Shown: piece by piece, positions 6,505 through 12,879 of the stretch
Numbering within the stretch: position 1 is the first letter of the stretch
Layout: the number at the start of each line of letters is the position of its first letter
NCBI GenBank assembly: GCA_046727175.1
Contig: JBKPCD010000128.1
Span: 1 to 15,382 of the forward strand
Source: JBKPCD01 sp046727175
GTDB taxonomy: Bacteria; Acidobacteriota; Vicinamibacteria; Vicinamibacterales; 2-12-FULL-66-21
Length of the DNA stretch: 15,382 nucleotides
Direction of reading: 5' to 3'
Notes under the pieces: model-generated
Told to the model about the DNA's origin: nothing
Databases searched by the model: none
What the model saw: only the letters and a program-made list of their open reading frames with translations
Made by a program: the position numbers and the translations under genes

Positions 6505-7671
6505 GTGCCGCAGGACACCATCGATCACGCTCAGCCCCTGACGCTTCTGGCGGAAGACGAGAGCATCTTTCGTGACAGCGTGCGCGACTTTGCCGACGCA
6601 AAAGTACGGCCGCTCGTCCGCGAAATGGACGAGCACGCCAAGATCCCGCGCTCGCTCATCGACGAGCTGTTTCGGCTCGGGGTGATGAGCATCGAGATCC
6701 CCGAAGCCTACGGCGGCGCCGGAGGCCGGTTCTTCCATTCGGTGCTGGCCGTCGAGGAGTTTTCACGAGTCGACCCGTCCGTTGGCGTTCTCGTTGACGT
6801 CCAGAACACCCTCGTCATCAACGCGGTGCTCCGGTGGGGTACCGAGGACATCAAGCGCCGTTACCTCCCGAAGCTCGCCTCGAGCGTCGTCGGCGCATAC
6901 GCCCTGTCAGAAGCGGGATCGGGCAGCGATGCCTTCGCGTTGACGAGCCGAGCCCGTCTCGATGGCGACAATTACGTCCTCAGTGGGCGGAAGCTTTGGA
7001 TCACCAATGGAAACGAAGCCGATCTCTTCATCGTCTTTGCGACCGTCGATCCGGAAGCGGGATACCGCGGCATTACCGCGTTCCTCGTCGAGAGGGCACT
7101 TCCAGGCTTCACCGTCGGGAAAAAGGAGGACAAGCTCGGCATCCGCGCGAGCAGCACCTGCGAGCTGATCTTCGAAGACTGCCGCGTGCCGGCCGCCAAT
7201 GTGCTCGGAGAAGCCGGAAAAGGCTACAAGGTCGCGATCGAAACCCTGAACGAGGGACGCATCGGTATCGGCGCGCAGATGCTCGGTCTTGCCAGAGGCG
7301 CTCTCGAGCACGCGATCAAGTACACGAAGGAGCGAAAGCAGTTCGGCAAAGCCGTCGCCGAGTTCCAGGCCGTCCAGCATCAGCTGGCGCGTGCGGCAGT
7401 CGACGTCGAAGCCGCGAAGCTCGCGGTCTACAACGCCGCGCGATTGCGCGACGCGGGACGCCCCTTACTGACCGAGGCCGCCATCTGCAAGATCCTGTCG
7501 TCGGAAGTCGCCGAGCGCGTCTCCTCGCTTGCCGTGAATCTTTTCGGCGGCAACGGGTTCGTCAAGGACTATCCGGTCGAGAAGCTGTTTCGCGACGCGA
7601 AGATCGGTCAGATCTACGAGGGGACGTCCAACCTGCAGCTGCAGACGATTGCGAAGCAGCTTCTCGCGTAG
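6505..7671 (+). CDS. Acyl-CoA dehydrogenase, short/branched-chain type
   Basis: This FAD enzyme introduces the alpha-beta double bond in acyl-CoA and passes electrons to electron-transfer flavoprotein. From GTG 6505 it has 388 residues, the normal length. The N-terminal helical domain runs to about 120. The FAD signature is YALSEAGSGSDAFAL. The substrate region includes KLGIRASSTCELIFEDCRVP and LNEGRIGIGAQMLGLA. The C-terminal signature is GGNGFVKDYPVEKLFRDAKI followed by IYEGTSNLQLQTIAKQLL, with Glu372 as the expected catalytic base. The RASSTC, NEGRIGI.AQMLGLA and NIQL/NLQL-TIAK signatures match the 2-methylbutyryl-CoA (short/branched-chain, ACADSB) group as I recall it, which suggests a role in isoleucine or branched-chain breakdown. 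Substrate choice is inference. It is divergent from the VWA gene (200-base spacer) and ends 12 bases from the convergent PRC-barrel gene. Confidence 0.95.
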   Translation: MPQDTIDHAQPLTLLAEDESIFRDSVRDFADAKVRPLVREMDEHAKIPRSLIDELFRLGVMSIEIPEAYGGAGGRFFHSVLAVEEFSRVDPSVGVLVDVQNTLVINAVLRWGTEDIKRRYLPKLASSVVGAYALSEAGSGSDAFALTSRARLDGDNYVLSGRKLWITNGNEADLFIVFATVDPEAGYRGITAFLVERALPGFTVGKKEDKLGIRASSTCELIFEDCRVPAANVLGEAGKGYKVAIETLNEGRIGIGAQMLGLARGALEHAIKYTKERKQFGKAVAEFQAVQHQLARAAVDVEAAKLAVYNAARLRDAGRPLLTEAAICKILSSEVAERVSSLAVNLFGGNGFVKDYPVEKLFRDAKIGQIYEGTSNLQLQTIAKQLLA

Positions 7672-7683
7672 CTCCTCGCGACA

Positions 7684-8424
7684 TCAGCGCTTCGATCCTC
7701 TCGGTTCCTCTTGGTCGCCGGCCACCCTCTCGGCGTCGCGCCGCCGCTTGTTCTCGTCCTCGGATGTGTCTCCGATGTAGGTCCGCTCGCCGGCGGTCTC
7801 GATCCCGAGCACATCGCCAGGCTGCGCGCGACCATCGGCGTGCGGACTGACGTCGCTCTGCTCGCGCGCGATGGCGTGCTCGCGCGCGAGGCGCTCGCGG
7901 GCCGGGGCCTCCGGCCGATACCCGGATCGCTCGACCGGCCGAAGCCGCTCGCGGGAGTAGTTGCTGCTCTGCCACCAGTCCGGCTGGATGTAGTGGCGTC
8001 GTGTTTCGTACGGCCACTTATCGCCGGGTTCGAGACGCTCGTCGGGACAGCACGCGACCGACAGCGATGACTCGAACGCGCGTAGATCGTCGTCGGAGAA
8101 CTCGCGGAAGCGATCTTCGTCGAAGCTCGGGTACTGGCGAATCGCCTCGCGGGAAATGTCGACGCGCAGCGCACCGGCGTCGCGATCGATCCTCGTCACG
8201 TGCCCAACAGGAAGAAGGAAGCGGCGTGACTTGAACCAGCCGCCGGAGTCGACGACGGCATAGAGGACACGGGCGGCCGGGATGTCGACGATGAAGCCGT
8301 CGATGGCGCCGAGCTTTTCGTCGCCGTACCCTCTGACATCGAGTTCGTCAAAATCCACGACGTCGTCGTCGACGTCATCAGCATCCAGATAACGCAGACG
8401 TGAGGCGTAAGTCGTTGTTTCCAT
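7684..8424 (-). CDS. PRC-barrel domain protein with charged C-terminal tail
   Basis: The 246-residue product starts at ATG 8424 with AGGAGG eight bases upstream, a strong ribosome site. The first 28 residues are acidic (LDADDVDDDVVDFDELDV). Residues about 29-95 form a PRC-barrel-like unit: LGAIDGFIVDIPAARVLYAV, then a hydrophilic turn and RRFLLPVGHVTRIDRDAGAL. A short segment around QYPSFDEDRFREFSDDDL follows, as in PRC-barrel proteins of this kind. From about residue 150 it is highly charged, Arg/Glu-rich and probably disordered, with no signal peptide or membrane segment. PRC barrels occur in RimM, photosynthetic reaction centres and many stand-alone stress or sporulation-related proteins; the role here is not known. 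The upstream frame to 8508 has no ribosome site. It converges with the acyl-CoA dehydrogenase gene. Confidence 0.82.
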   Translation of the reverse strand: METTTYASRLRYLDADDVDDDVVDFDELDVRGYGDEKLGAIDGFIVDIPAARVLYAVVDSGGWFKSRRFLLPVGHVTRIDRDAGALRVDISREAIRQYPSFDEDRFREFSDDDLRAFESSLSVACCPDERLEPGDKWPYETRRHYIQPDWWQSSNYSRERLRPVERSGYRPEAPARERLAREHAIAREQSDVSPHADGRAQPGDVLGIETAGERTYIGDTSEDENKRRRDAERVAGDQEEPRGSKR

Positions 8425-8481
8425 GTGTCGGCCCTCCTCTTTGAGGACGGCGTTGCAAGATTGGAGCCGGCGCTCGGCGGG

Positions 8482-8544
8482 CACAGAGGAGCCGGAGGAC
8501 ACGGACAACCCGGCACCGCGGAGCCACGAAGCGCACGGAGTTCT
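8482..8544. repeat. Degenerate 9-bp purine-rich repeat in spacer
   Basis: Seven 9-base steps read CACAGAGGA, GCCGGAGGA, CACGGACAA, CCCGGCACC and then drifted copies with GCGGAG and CACGGAG. Such CACGGAG-type spacer repeats are common in environmental high-GC genomes. It fills most of the 141 bases between the PRC-barrel gene start and the stop of the second acyl-CoA dehydrogenase. Confidence 0.5.
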
Positions 8545-8565
8545 TAGAGGGGCGAAGCCTCGCTC

Positions 8566-9750
8566 TCAGGCCAGGATGTGCTCGGCGATGACCATCCGCT
8601 GTACTTCGGAGGTTCCTTGATAGATTTCGGTGGCGCGCACGTCACGGAAGAGACGCTCGACAACAGAACCGCGACGATATCCCTTGGACGCGAGAATCTG
8701 CATTGCCTTGTCTGCGGCGCGGTGTGCAGCTTCCGAGGCAAACAGCTTCGCCATCGAGGCATCGAGCGTTCTTGGCTGTGAGCCATGCTGCATCGATGAA
8801 CGCTCGGCTCGCGTCAGCGCAAGACTGCGCGCGACGGTGTCGGCGGCCTTCAAGGTGAGCAGGCGTGCTGCGTCGAGCTCGGTCGCGATGTCCGCGATCA
8901 TCCATTGGATCGCCTGGTAGTTTCCGATCGGCTGACCGAACGCAGTGTGCGACTTCGCGTGCTCGAGCGCTTCGTCCAGTGCCGCCCGTCCAATCCCGAG
9001 CGCCTGCGCTGCAATAGCAACGCGCCCGCCGTCGAGGGCCCAAAGGACGGTCTGGAATCCATTGCCCGGCGCACCGAGCAGCGCGTCCGCCCCGACGCGG
9101 ACATTCTCGAGTTCGAGGTCCATGCAGCCGAGACCGCGAATGCCCAGCGAATCCGCTGTCGCGACGCGCTCGATGCCTGGCGTATCCATCGGCACCAGGA
9201 ACACGCTGATCCCGCGACCTCGTGATCCGGGCTGCGTCGCCGCGACGACCAGAACGAGATCGGCAACTTCTGCGTTCGCTACCCAGACCTTGCGTCCGTT
9301 GATCACGTACCCGCGGTCGTCGAGCCGGGCGATCGTCTGCTGGTTGCCGGCGTCAGAACCCGCGTTGTCCTCCGAAAGCGCAAACGCCCCGAGCAACGCG
9401 CCAGACGCGAGCCCTGGCAGCCAGACCTGCTTCTGCGCCTCGGATCCAAACTCGGCGATCGGTTCCGCCACGAGCGAGTTGTTCACGGCCGCACTGACGG
9501 CGATCACCGAGCTCGCTTTGGCTAGTGCTTCGATCGCCAGTGCATAGGCCACGTAGTCGCGCCCCGCACCGCCCCACTGCGTCGGGACGTTGATGCCAAA
9601 CAGTCCTAGCTTCGCTGCCTCGCGCACCAGCTCACGAGGGAAGGCGCCTTCTTCATCAATCGCCGCGGCGGCAGGAGCGATTCTCGACGTCGCGAACTGC
9701 TCGACCTCGCGTTGGAACGTCTTCTGGTCTTCGGTGAGGTCGAGATCCAT
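8566..9750 (-). CDS. Acyl-CoA dehydrogenase (SCAD-like) with Gln at the usual catalytic Glu
   Basis: The 394 residues show the full family layout. The helical N-terminal domain begins MDLDLTEDQKTFQREVEQFA. The FAD signature is FALSEDNAGSDAG, followed by GYVINGRKVWVANAEVADL. A conserved stretch reads SLGIRGLGCMDLELENVRV. Helix G contains ALDGGRVAIAAQALGIG, as in butyryl-CoA dehydrogenases, and the end is VVERLFRDVRATEIYQGTSE plus VQRMVIAEHILA. In SCAD and MCAD the base is Glu in the YEGT motif; here residue 378 is Gln (codon CAA, 8619-8617). The alternative Glu of isovaleryl and long-chain enzymes in helix G is also absent (Gly). An extra loop of about 20 residues (ALTRAERSSMQHGSQPRT) precedes the last helices. 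It may be inactive, use another base, or act on an unusual substrate. It lies 126 bases after the HIT gene; the ribosome site is weak (GGA five bases before ATG). Confidence 0.93.
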   Translation of the reverse strand: MDLDLTEDQKTFQREVEQFATSRIAPAAAAIDEEGAFPRELVREAAKLGLFGINVPTQWGGAGRDYVAYALAIEALAKASSVIAVSAAVNNSLVAEPIAEFGSEAQKQVWLPGLASGALLGAFALSEDNAGSDAGNQQTIARLDDRGYVINGRKVWVANAEVADLVLVVAATQPGSRGRGISVFLVPMDTPGIERVATADSLGIRGLGCMDLELENVRVGADALLGAPGNGFQTVLWALDGGRVAIAAQALGIGRAALDEALEHAKSHTAFGQPIGNYQAIQWMIADIATELDAARLLTLKAADTVARSLALTRAERSSMQHGSQPRTLDASMAKLFASEAAHRAADKAMQILASKGYRRGSVVERLFRDVRATEIYQGTSEVQRMVIAEHILA

Positions 9751-9756
9751 TTTTAT

Positions 9757-9776
9757 CCGGGGGACTTCGTCCCCGG
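9757..9776 (-). promoter_or_regulatory. Hairpin abutting the start codon of the second acyl-CoA dehydrogenase
   Basis: GGGGAC (9760-9765) and GTCCCC (9769-9774) pair around a 3-base loop, extended by CC/GG with one bulged base. In the minus-strand RNA the stem ends six bases before ATG 9750, and it contains the only ribosome-site-like GG. It could limit translation or end upstream transcripts. There is no T-run. Confidence 0.45.
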
Positions 9777-9876
9777 AACCCCCTTACACGCTCGCTCGCG
9801 GGGCCCCACGATCCCCGCTCCGCTCGCGTGGCTCTCTCGCTGTGCTCGTTCGCTCTATCTTCATCTGCGCCGGCAC

Positions 9877-10380
9877 TTACCTTTCGGTAGTGTGCGTCGC
9901 CAGGCGCTCGAACACGGGCCTCAGCTTAGCTGCAGTCTGTGGCAATTCCTCCGGCAGAACCCGTGTCGCTCCCACGACCGTCATGTAACTCGTATCGCCG
10001 TTCCAGCGCGGGACGATGTGGAGGTGAACGTGATCGACGATCCCGGCGCCGGCAGGCTTGCCGATGTTGATCCCCATGTTGATCCCGTGCGGCGCGTAGG
10101 CTTCGCCGAGTGCGATTTCGGATCGCCTGGTCAGCTCGATCAGCTCGCAAAGCTCTTCGGTCGTCCCCTCCTCCAGCTTTCCGATGTGGCGGTTCGGGAC
10201 GACCATGAGGTGGCCGTTGTTGTACGGGAACAGATTGAGGATGACGAAGCAGGTCTGTCCGCGGAAGACGATCAGATCCGACTGCAGTTGCCCGGTGAGT
10301 GCATCACAGAAGACGCAGCTGGCGGACTTGCCGGCGCCGGTCACGTACAGAAGTCTCCACGGCGACCAAAGATAGTCCAG
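9877..10380 (-). CDS. HIT-family nucleotide hydrolase/phosphorylase-like protein
   Basis: The histidine triad is DHVHLHIVPRW (His117, His119, His121; His119 the expected nucleophile). A Cys-x-x-Cys at 22-25 (CVFCDAL) and His65 in VVPNRH suggest the zinc-bearing subgroup. Members hydrolyse or phosphorolyse dinucleoside polyphosphates or nucleotide conjugates. The first residues of the family are typically MDxLWSPWRxxYV, and this gene reads that way only from CTG 10380 (LDYLWSPWRLLYV). AGGAG stands eight bases upstream, and a TAG two codons before closes the frame. A later GTG at 10344 would cut off the conserved LWSPWR segment. The product is 167 residues. The upstream gene ihfB ends three bases before, in the same frame, so translation is probably coupled. 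The true substrate is unknown. Confidence 0.92.
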   Translation of the reverse strand: MDYLWSPWRLLYVTGAGKSASCVFCDALTGQLQSDLIVFRGQTCFVILNLFPYNNGHLMVVPNRHIGKLEEGTTEELCELIELTRRSEIALGEAYAPHGINMGINIGKPAGAGIVDHVHLHIVPRWNGDTSYMTVVGATRVLPEELPQTAAKLRPVFERLATHTTER

Positions 10381-10383
10381 GCG

Positions 10384-10746
10384 CTAGACTCCTGCGAGGT
10401 CCGGATCTGCGCCGGCTTGAGTGATCGGCGCGGTCGACGCGGCGGGTGCGTCCGGCTCGCGATTGATCAGCTCCTTGAGCTCCTTGCCCGGCTTGAAGTA
10501 CGGCACCTTCTTCGGCGGGACGTCCACCTTGTCACCCGTCTTTGGATTCCGTCCCTTCCGCGGCTCGCGCCGCCTCAGGCGGAAGCTGCCGAATCCGCGC
10601 AGCTCGATCTTCTCGCCGCGGTGGAGCGCGTCGATGATGCTCTTGAAAACGGTGTCGACGATGATCTCCGAGTGCTTCTTCGTGAGATCGGACACGCGTG
10701 AGACTTCCTCGACGAGCTCCGCCTTGGTCATGCTGCCGGTATTCAT
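10384..10746 (-). CDS. ihfB: Integration host factor beta / HU-family DNA-binding protein
   Basis: The 120-residue product binds and sharply bends DNA as a dimer in the nucleoid. Family marks are MTKAELVEEVS, IELRGFGSFRLRRREPRKGR, NPKTGDKVDV (Pro68, the DNA-intercalating tip) and VPYFKPGKELKELIN. IHF-beta is favoured over HU by the RGFGSF.L..R.PR.GRNPKTG pattern and by its position just after rpsA, as in Escherichia coli. A tail of about 25 Ala/Pro/Asp-rich residues extends past the normal end. ATG 10746 is chosen because GGGGG lies four bases upstream; ATG 10731, which starts exactly at MTKAEL, has no ribosome site but is possible. A small hairpin (CCGAA/TTCGG) lies just before the ribosome site. 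The last codons contain the ribosome site of the HIT gene. Confidence 0.92.
   Translation of the reverse strand: MNTGSMTKAELVEEVSRVSDLTKKHSEIIVDTVFKSIIDALHRGEKIELRGFGSFRLRRREPRKGRNPKTGDKVDVPPKKVPYFKPGKELKELINREPDAPAASTAPITQAGADPDLAGV
10389..10393 (-). promoter_or_regulatory. Ribosome-binding site for a CTG start, inside the ihfB end
   Basis: AGGAG on the minus strand lies within the last codons of ihfB, eight bases before CTG 10380 of the HIT gene. Its spacing fits CTG well and no other start codon nearby. This is the main evidence for the non-standard start. Confidence 0.65.
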
Positions 10747-10776
10747 AATTCCCCCGAAGGTTTTCGGCCCTGACAC

Positions 10777-10808
10777 CCGGAGCGCGGGACTTTAGTCCCG
10801 CGCTCCGG
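10777..10808. repeat. Perfect 15-bp palindrome with 2-base centre
   Basis: CCGGAGCGCGGGACT (10777-10791) and its exact reverse complement AGTCCCGCGCTCCGG (10794-10808) flank TT. It sits between rpsA and ihfB. It resembles a dispersed REP-like element or a transcript-end hairpin; no T-run follows on either strand. Confidence 0.85.
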
Positions 10809-10811
10809 TGA

Positions 10812-10831
10812 CGCGGAGGTGAAGCTCCGCG
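10812..10831. repeat. Second hairpin of the rpsA-ihfB spacer
   Basis: CGCGGAG (10812-10818) pairs with CTCCGCG (10825-10831) over a 6-base loop. On the minus strand it opens with the same CCGGAGCGCGG block as the neighbouring palindrome, so the two look like tandem diverged copies of one element (about 10771-10837). Together they may reduce read-through from rpsA into ihfB or protect the 3' end of the rpsA message. Confidence 0.7.
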
Positions 10832-10855
10832 CTCCGGATGTCGATCGTTGGTCGC

Positions 10856-12622
10856 CTATTGCTGGTGTTTGAAGTGATCGCCGAGCGTTACTTCCGGTCG
10901 TCCGGTCGTCTCCGAATAAGCCTCCCAATCCGCGCGGAACTCGTCGTTCTTCAGCGCGCGGATGCTCAGCCCGATCTTTCGTTCGGCTGGTATCAGCTTG
11001 ATGATTTTCATCTGATACGTCTCACCCACCTTGAGATCCAGCCGCTCGTCCTTCCCTGCGTGCTGTGAGTCGTCGAACTCGGACACGTGAATCAGTCCTT
11101 CGATGCCCTCTGCGAGCTCGACGAAGGCGCCGAAGTTCGTCAGGCGGACAACCTTCCCCTCGACGACGTCGCCGACGTGATGGTGTGAGAAGAATTCGTC
11201 CCACACGTCCGTCTGGAGCTGCTTCAGCCCGAGCGAGAGGCGCTGATTCTCGGCGTCGATGTTCAGGACCATCGCCTCGACCGAGTCACCCTTCTTGAGC
11301 ACTTCAGAAGGATGCTTGAGCCGCTTGCTCCACGACATGTCCGAGATGTGAATCAGCCCGTCGATGCCCTCCTCGACTTCGACGAACGCACCGAACTCGG
11401 TGAGATTACGCACCTTGCCGGTAATCGTGGTGCCGATCGGGTACTTCTCCGACAGCTCGTGCCACGGGTTGCTCTCGACCTGCTTGAGGCCGAGCGAAAT
11501 GCGTCGCGCGCCGGGATCCACGCCGAGCACCATTGCTTCCACCGTGTCGCCGACGTTGAGGATCTTCGACGGGTGCTTGACGCGCTTGCTCCACGACATC
11601 TCCGAGACGTGGATCAGGCCCTCGACACCCGGCTCCAGCTCCACGAACGCGCCGTAGTCAGTCAGGCTCACGACCTTCCCCGACATGCGCGCACCAACCG
11701 GATATCGTTCGATGACGTTCGACCACGGATCGCTCATCAGCTGCTTGTGCCCCAGGGACACGCGCTCGGTCGCCGGGTCGTACTTCAGGACGATCACGTC
11801 GATCTCGTCGTTCACCTTGAACAGCTCCGACGGGTGCGACACGCGGCCCCACGACATGTCGGTGATGTGCAGCAGCCCATCGATGCCGCCCAGATCGATG
11901 AACGCGCCGTAATCCGTGATGTTCTTGACGACGCCGCGGAGGACCTTGCCCTCGGCGAGCGTGTCGAGGGTGTGCTTCTTCTTCTCGGCGTTCTCCTCTT
12001 CCAGGAGGACCTTGCGCGAGAGCACGATGTTGCCGCGCTTCTTGTTCACTTTGATGACGCGCATCCGCAGCTCCTGGCCGCGCAGCGCGTCGAGATTGCG
12101 CACCGGGCGCACATCGATCTGCGATCCAGGCAGGAAGGCGCGCACGCCGATATCGACGGCCAGTCCTCCCTTGATCCTCTCGATCACGCGGCCGATGACG
12201 ACCTTCTTCTCGGCGTACGCCTTCTCTACGTCGTCCCAGATCTTCATTTTCTCGGCCTTCTCGCGCGAGAGGACGACGTAGCCCTCGCGGTCCTCGGTGC
12301 GCTCGAGCAGCACGTCGACGATGTCGCCGGGCTGGACGGAGATCTGGCCGGTTTCGTCGACGAACTCGTCGATCGCGATGATCCCCTCGGACTTGTAGCC
12401 GACGTCGACAATGACTTCGGATGGCGTCACTTTCAAAACGGTGCCCTTCACGACCTCGCCTTCCGCGATGTTGCGGAAGCTGCTATCGTAAAGGTCCAGA
12501 AGGCGTGCATACTCTTGCGGATCGACTTGATCGTCGAGCGGGGAAAAACCCGATGACTTTTCAGCGGTCCCGGTAGTGCCACCTCCTTGGGGATTGTTGC
12601 GTTGCGGTTTCTCAGTTGACAT
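10856..12622 (-). CDS. rpsA: 30S ribosomal protein S1
   Basis: S1 binds the leader of messenger RNA and brings it to the 30S subunit. The 588 residues carry six S1 (OB-fold) repeats, starting near residues 54, 140, 224, 310, 397 and 484. Repeats 3 to 6 are the canonical RNA-binding ones, each with (D/E/N)(Y/F)GAF(I/V)(D/E), then GL(L/I)H(I/V)S/T and (D/E)MSW or EFDDS. Repeats 1 and 2 are divergent (PSEVIVDVGYKSEGII and KGGLAVDIGVRAFLPGSQID), as in the ribosome-docking part of the E. coli protein. The N-terminal 40 residues are low-complexity. ATG 12622 has GGAGGA ten bases upstream. A strong promoter lies about 90 bases upstream. The gene heads the group rpsA-ihfB-HIT-acyl-CoA dehydrogenase. 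Confidence 0.98.
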   Translation of the reverse strand: MSTEKPQRNNPQGGGTTGTAEKSSGFSPLDDQVDPQEYARLLDLYDSSFRNIAEGEVVKGTVLKVTPSEVIVDVGYKSEGIIAIDEFVDETGQISVQPGDIVDVLLERTEDREGYVVLSREKAEKMKIWDDVEKAYAEKKVVIGRVIERIKGGLAVDIGVRAFLPGSQIDVRPVRNLDALRGQELRMRVIKVNKKRGNIVLSRKVLLEEENAEKKKHTLDTLAEGKVLRGVVKNITDYGAFIDLGGIDGLLHITDMSWGRVSHPSELFKVNDEIDVIVLKYDPATERVSLGHKQLMSDPWSNVIERYPVGARMSGKVVSLTDYGAFVELEPGVEGLIHVSEMSWSKRVKHPSKILNVGDTVEAMVLGVDPGARRISLGLKQVESNPWHELSEKYPIGTTITGKVRNLTEFGAFVEVEEGIDGLIHISDMSWSKRLKHPSEVLKKGDSVEAMVLNIDAENQRLSLGLKQLQTDVWDEFFSHHHVGDVVEGKVVRLTNFGAFVELAEGIEGLIHVSEFDDSQHAGKDERLDLKVGETYQMKIIKLIPAERKIGLSIRALKNDEFRADWEAYSETTGRPEVTLGDHFKHQQ

Positions 12623-12710
12623 GCGTGACGGGTCCTCCTCGATCGAACTGCCGGGATCTCAGCTCCGGCGGGCTGTAGATTGCTTCTCTTTGAATTTCGA
12701 TAAGCACTAG

Positions 12711-12739
12711 AATATACATCACTTACGGACGCAGGTCAA
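12711..12739 (-). promoter_or_regulatory. Near-consensus sigma-70 promoter of rpsA
   Basis: On the minus strand TTGACC (12739-12734) is followed after exactly 17 bases by TATATT (12716-12711), five of six matches in each box. The expected start lies near 12704, giving a leader of about 80 bases. It stands out as an AT-rich island in GC-rich DNA and fits a highly expressed ribosomal gene. Confidence 0.75.
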
Positions 12740-12879
12740 CCGCCTGCCGTCGAGCTTGAGGCAAATCAGTCGAAGCTGAGGGGATCACGGCGGGCATTTG
12801 GTGCGCGATAGGCTCGACCGACGGTGGCCGCCGATGAGCGAGCGTGATTTAGCGAGTCGATTGGGAGATGGAGAAGCGT

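Noticed and set aside
6305..6601. Upstream extension of the VWA protein
   Set aside because: It would bury the signal peptide behind 99 Arg-rich residues and would overlap the start of the divergent acyl-CoA dehydrogenase gene.
10342..10344. GTG 10344 as HIT gene start
   Set aside because: It removes the conserved LWSPWR segment and has no ribosome site at suitable distance, while CTG 10380 has both.
9712..10701. 329-codon + strand frame spanning HIT and ihfB
   Set aside because: It crosses two well-recognised genes on the other strand and shows no domain of its own.
11312..12556. 414-codon + strand frame opposite rpsA
   Set aside because: Asp/His/Leu/Arg-rich antisense reading of S1 repeats; its apparent internal repeats mirror the S1 domains.
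8566..12622. A dedicated new multi-gene system made of rpsA, ihfB, HIT and acyl-CoA dehydrogenase
   Set aside because: rpsA-ihfB is an established neighbourhood and the other two are common housekeeping families; spacers with hairpins separate several of them, so joint function is not supported.
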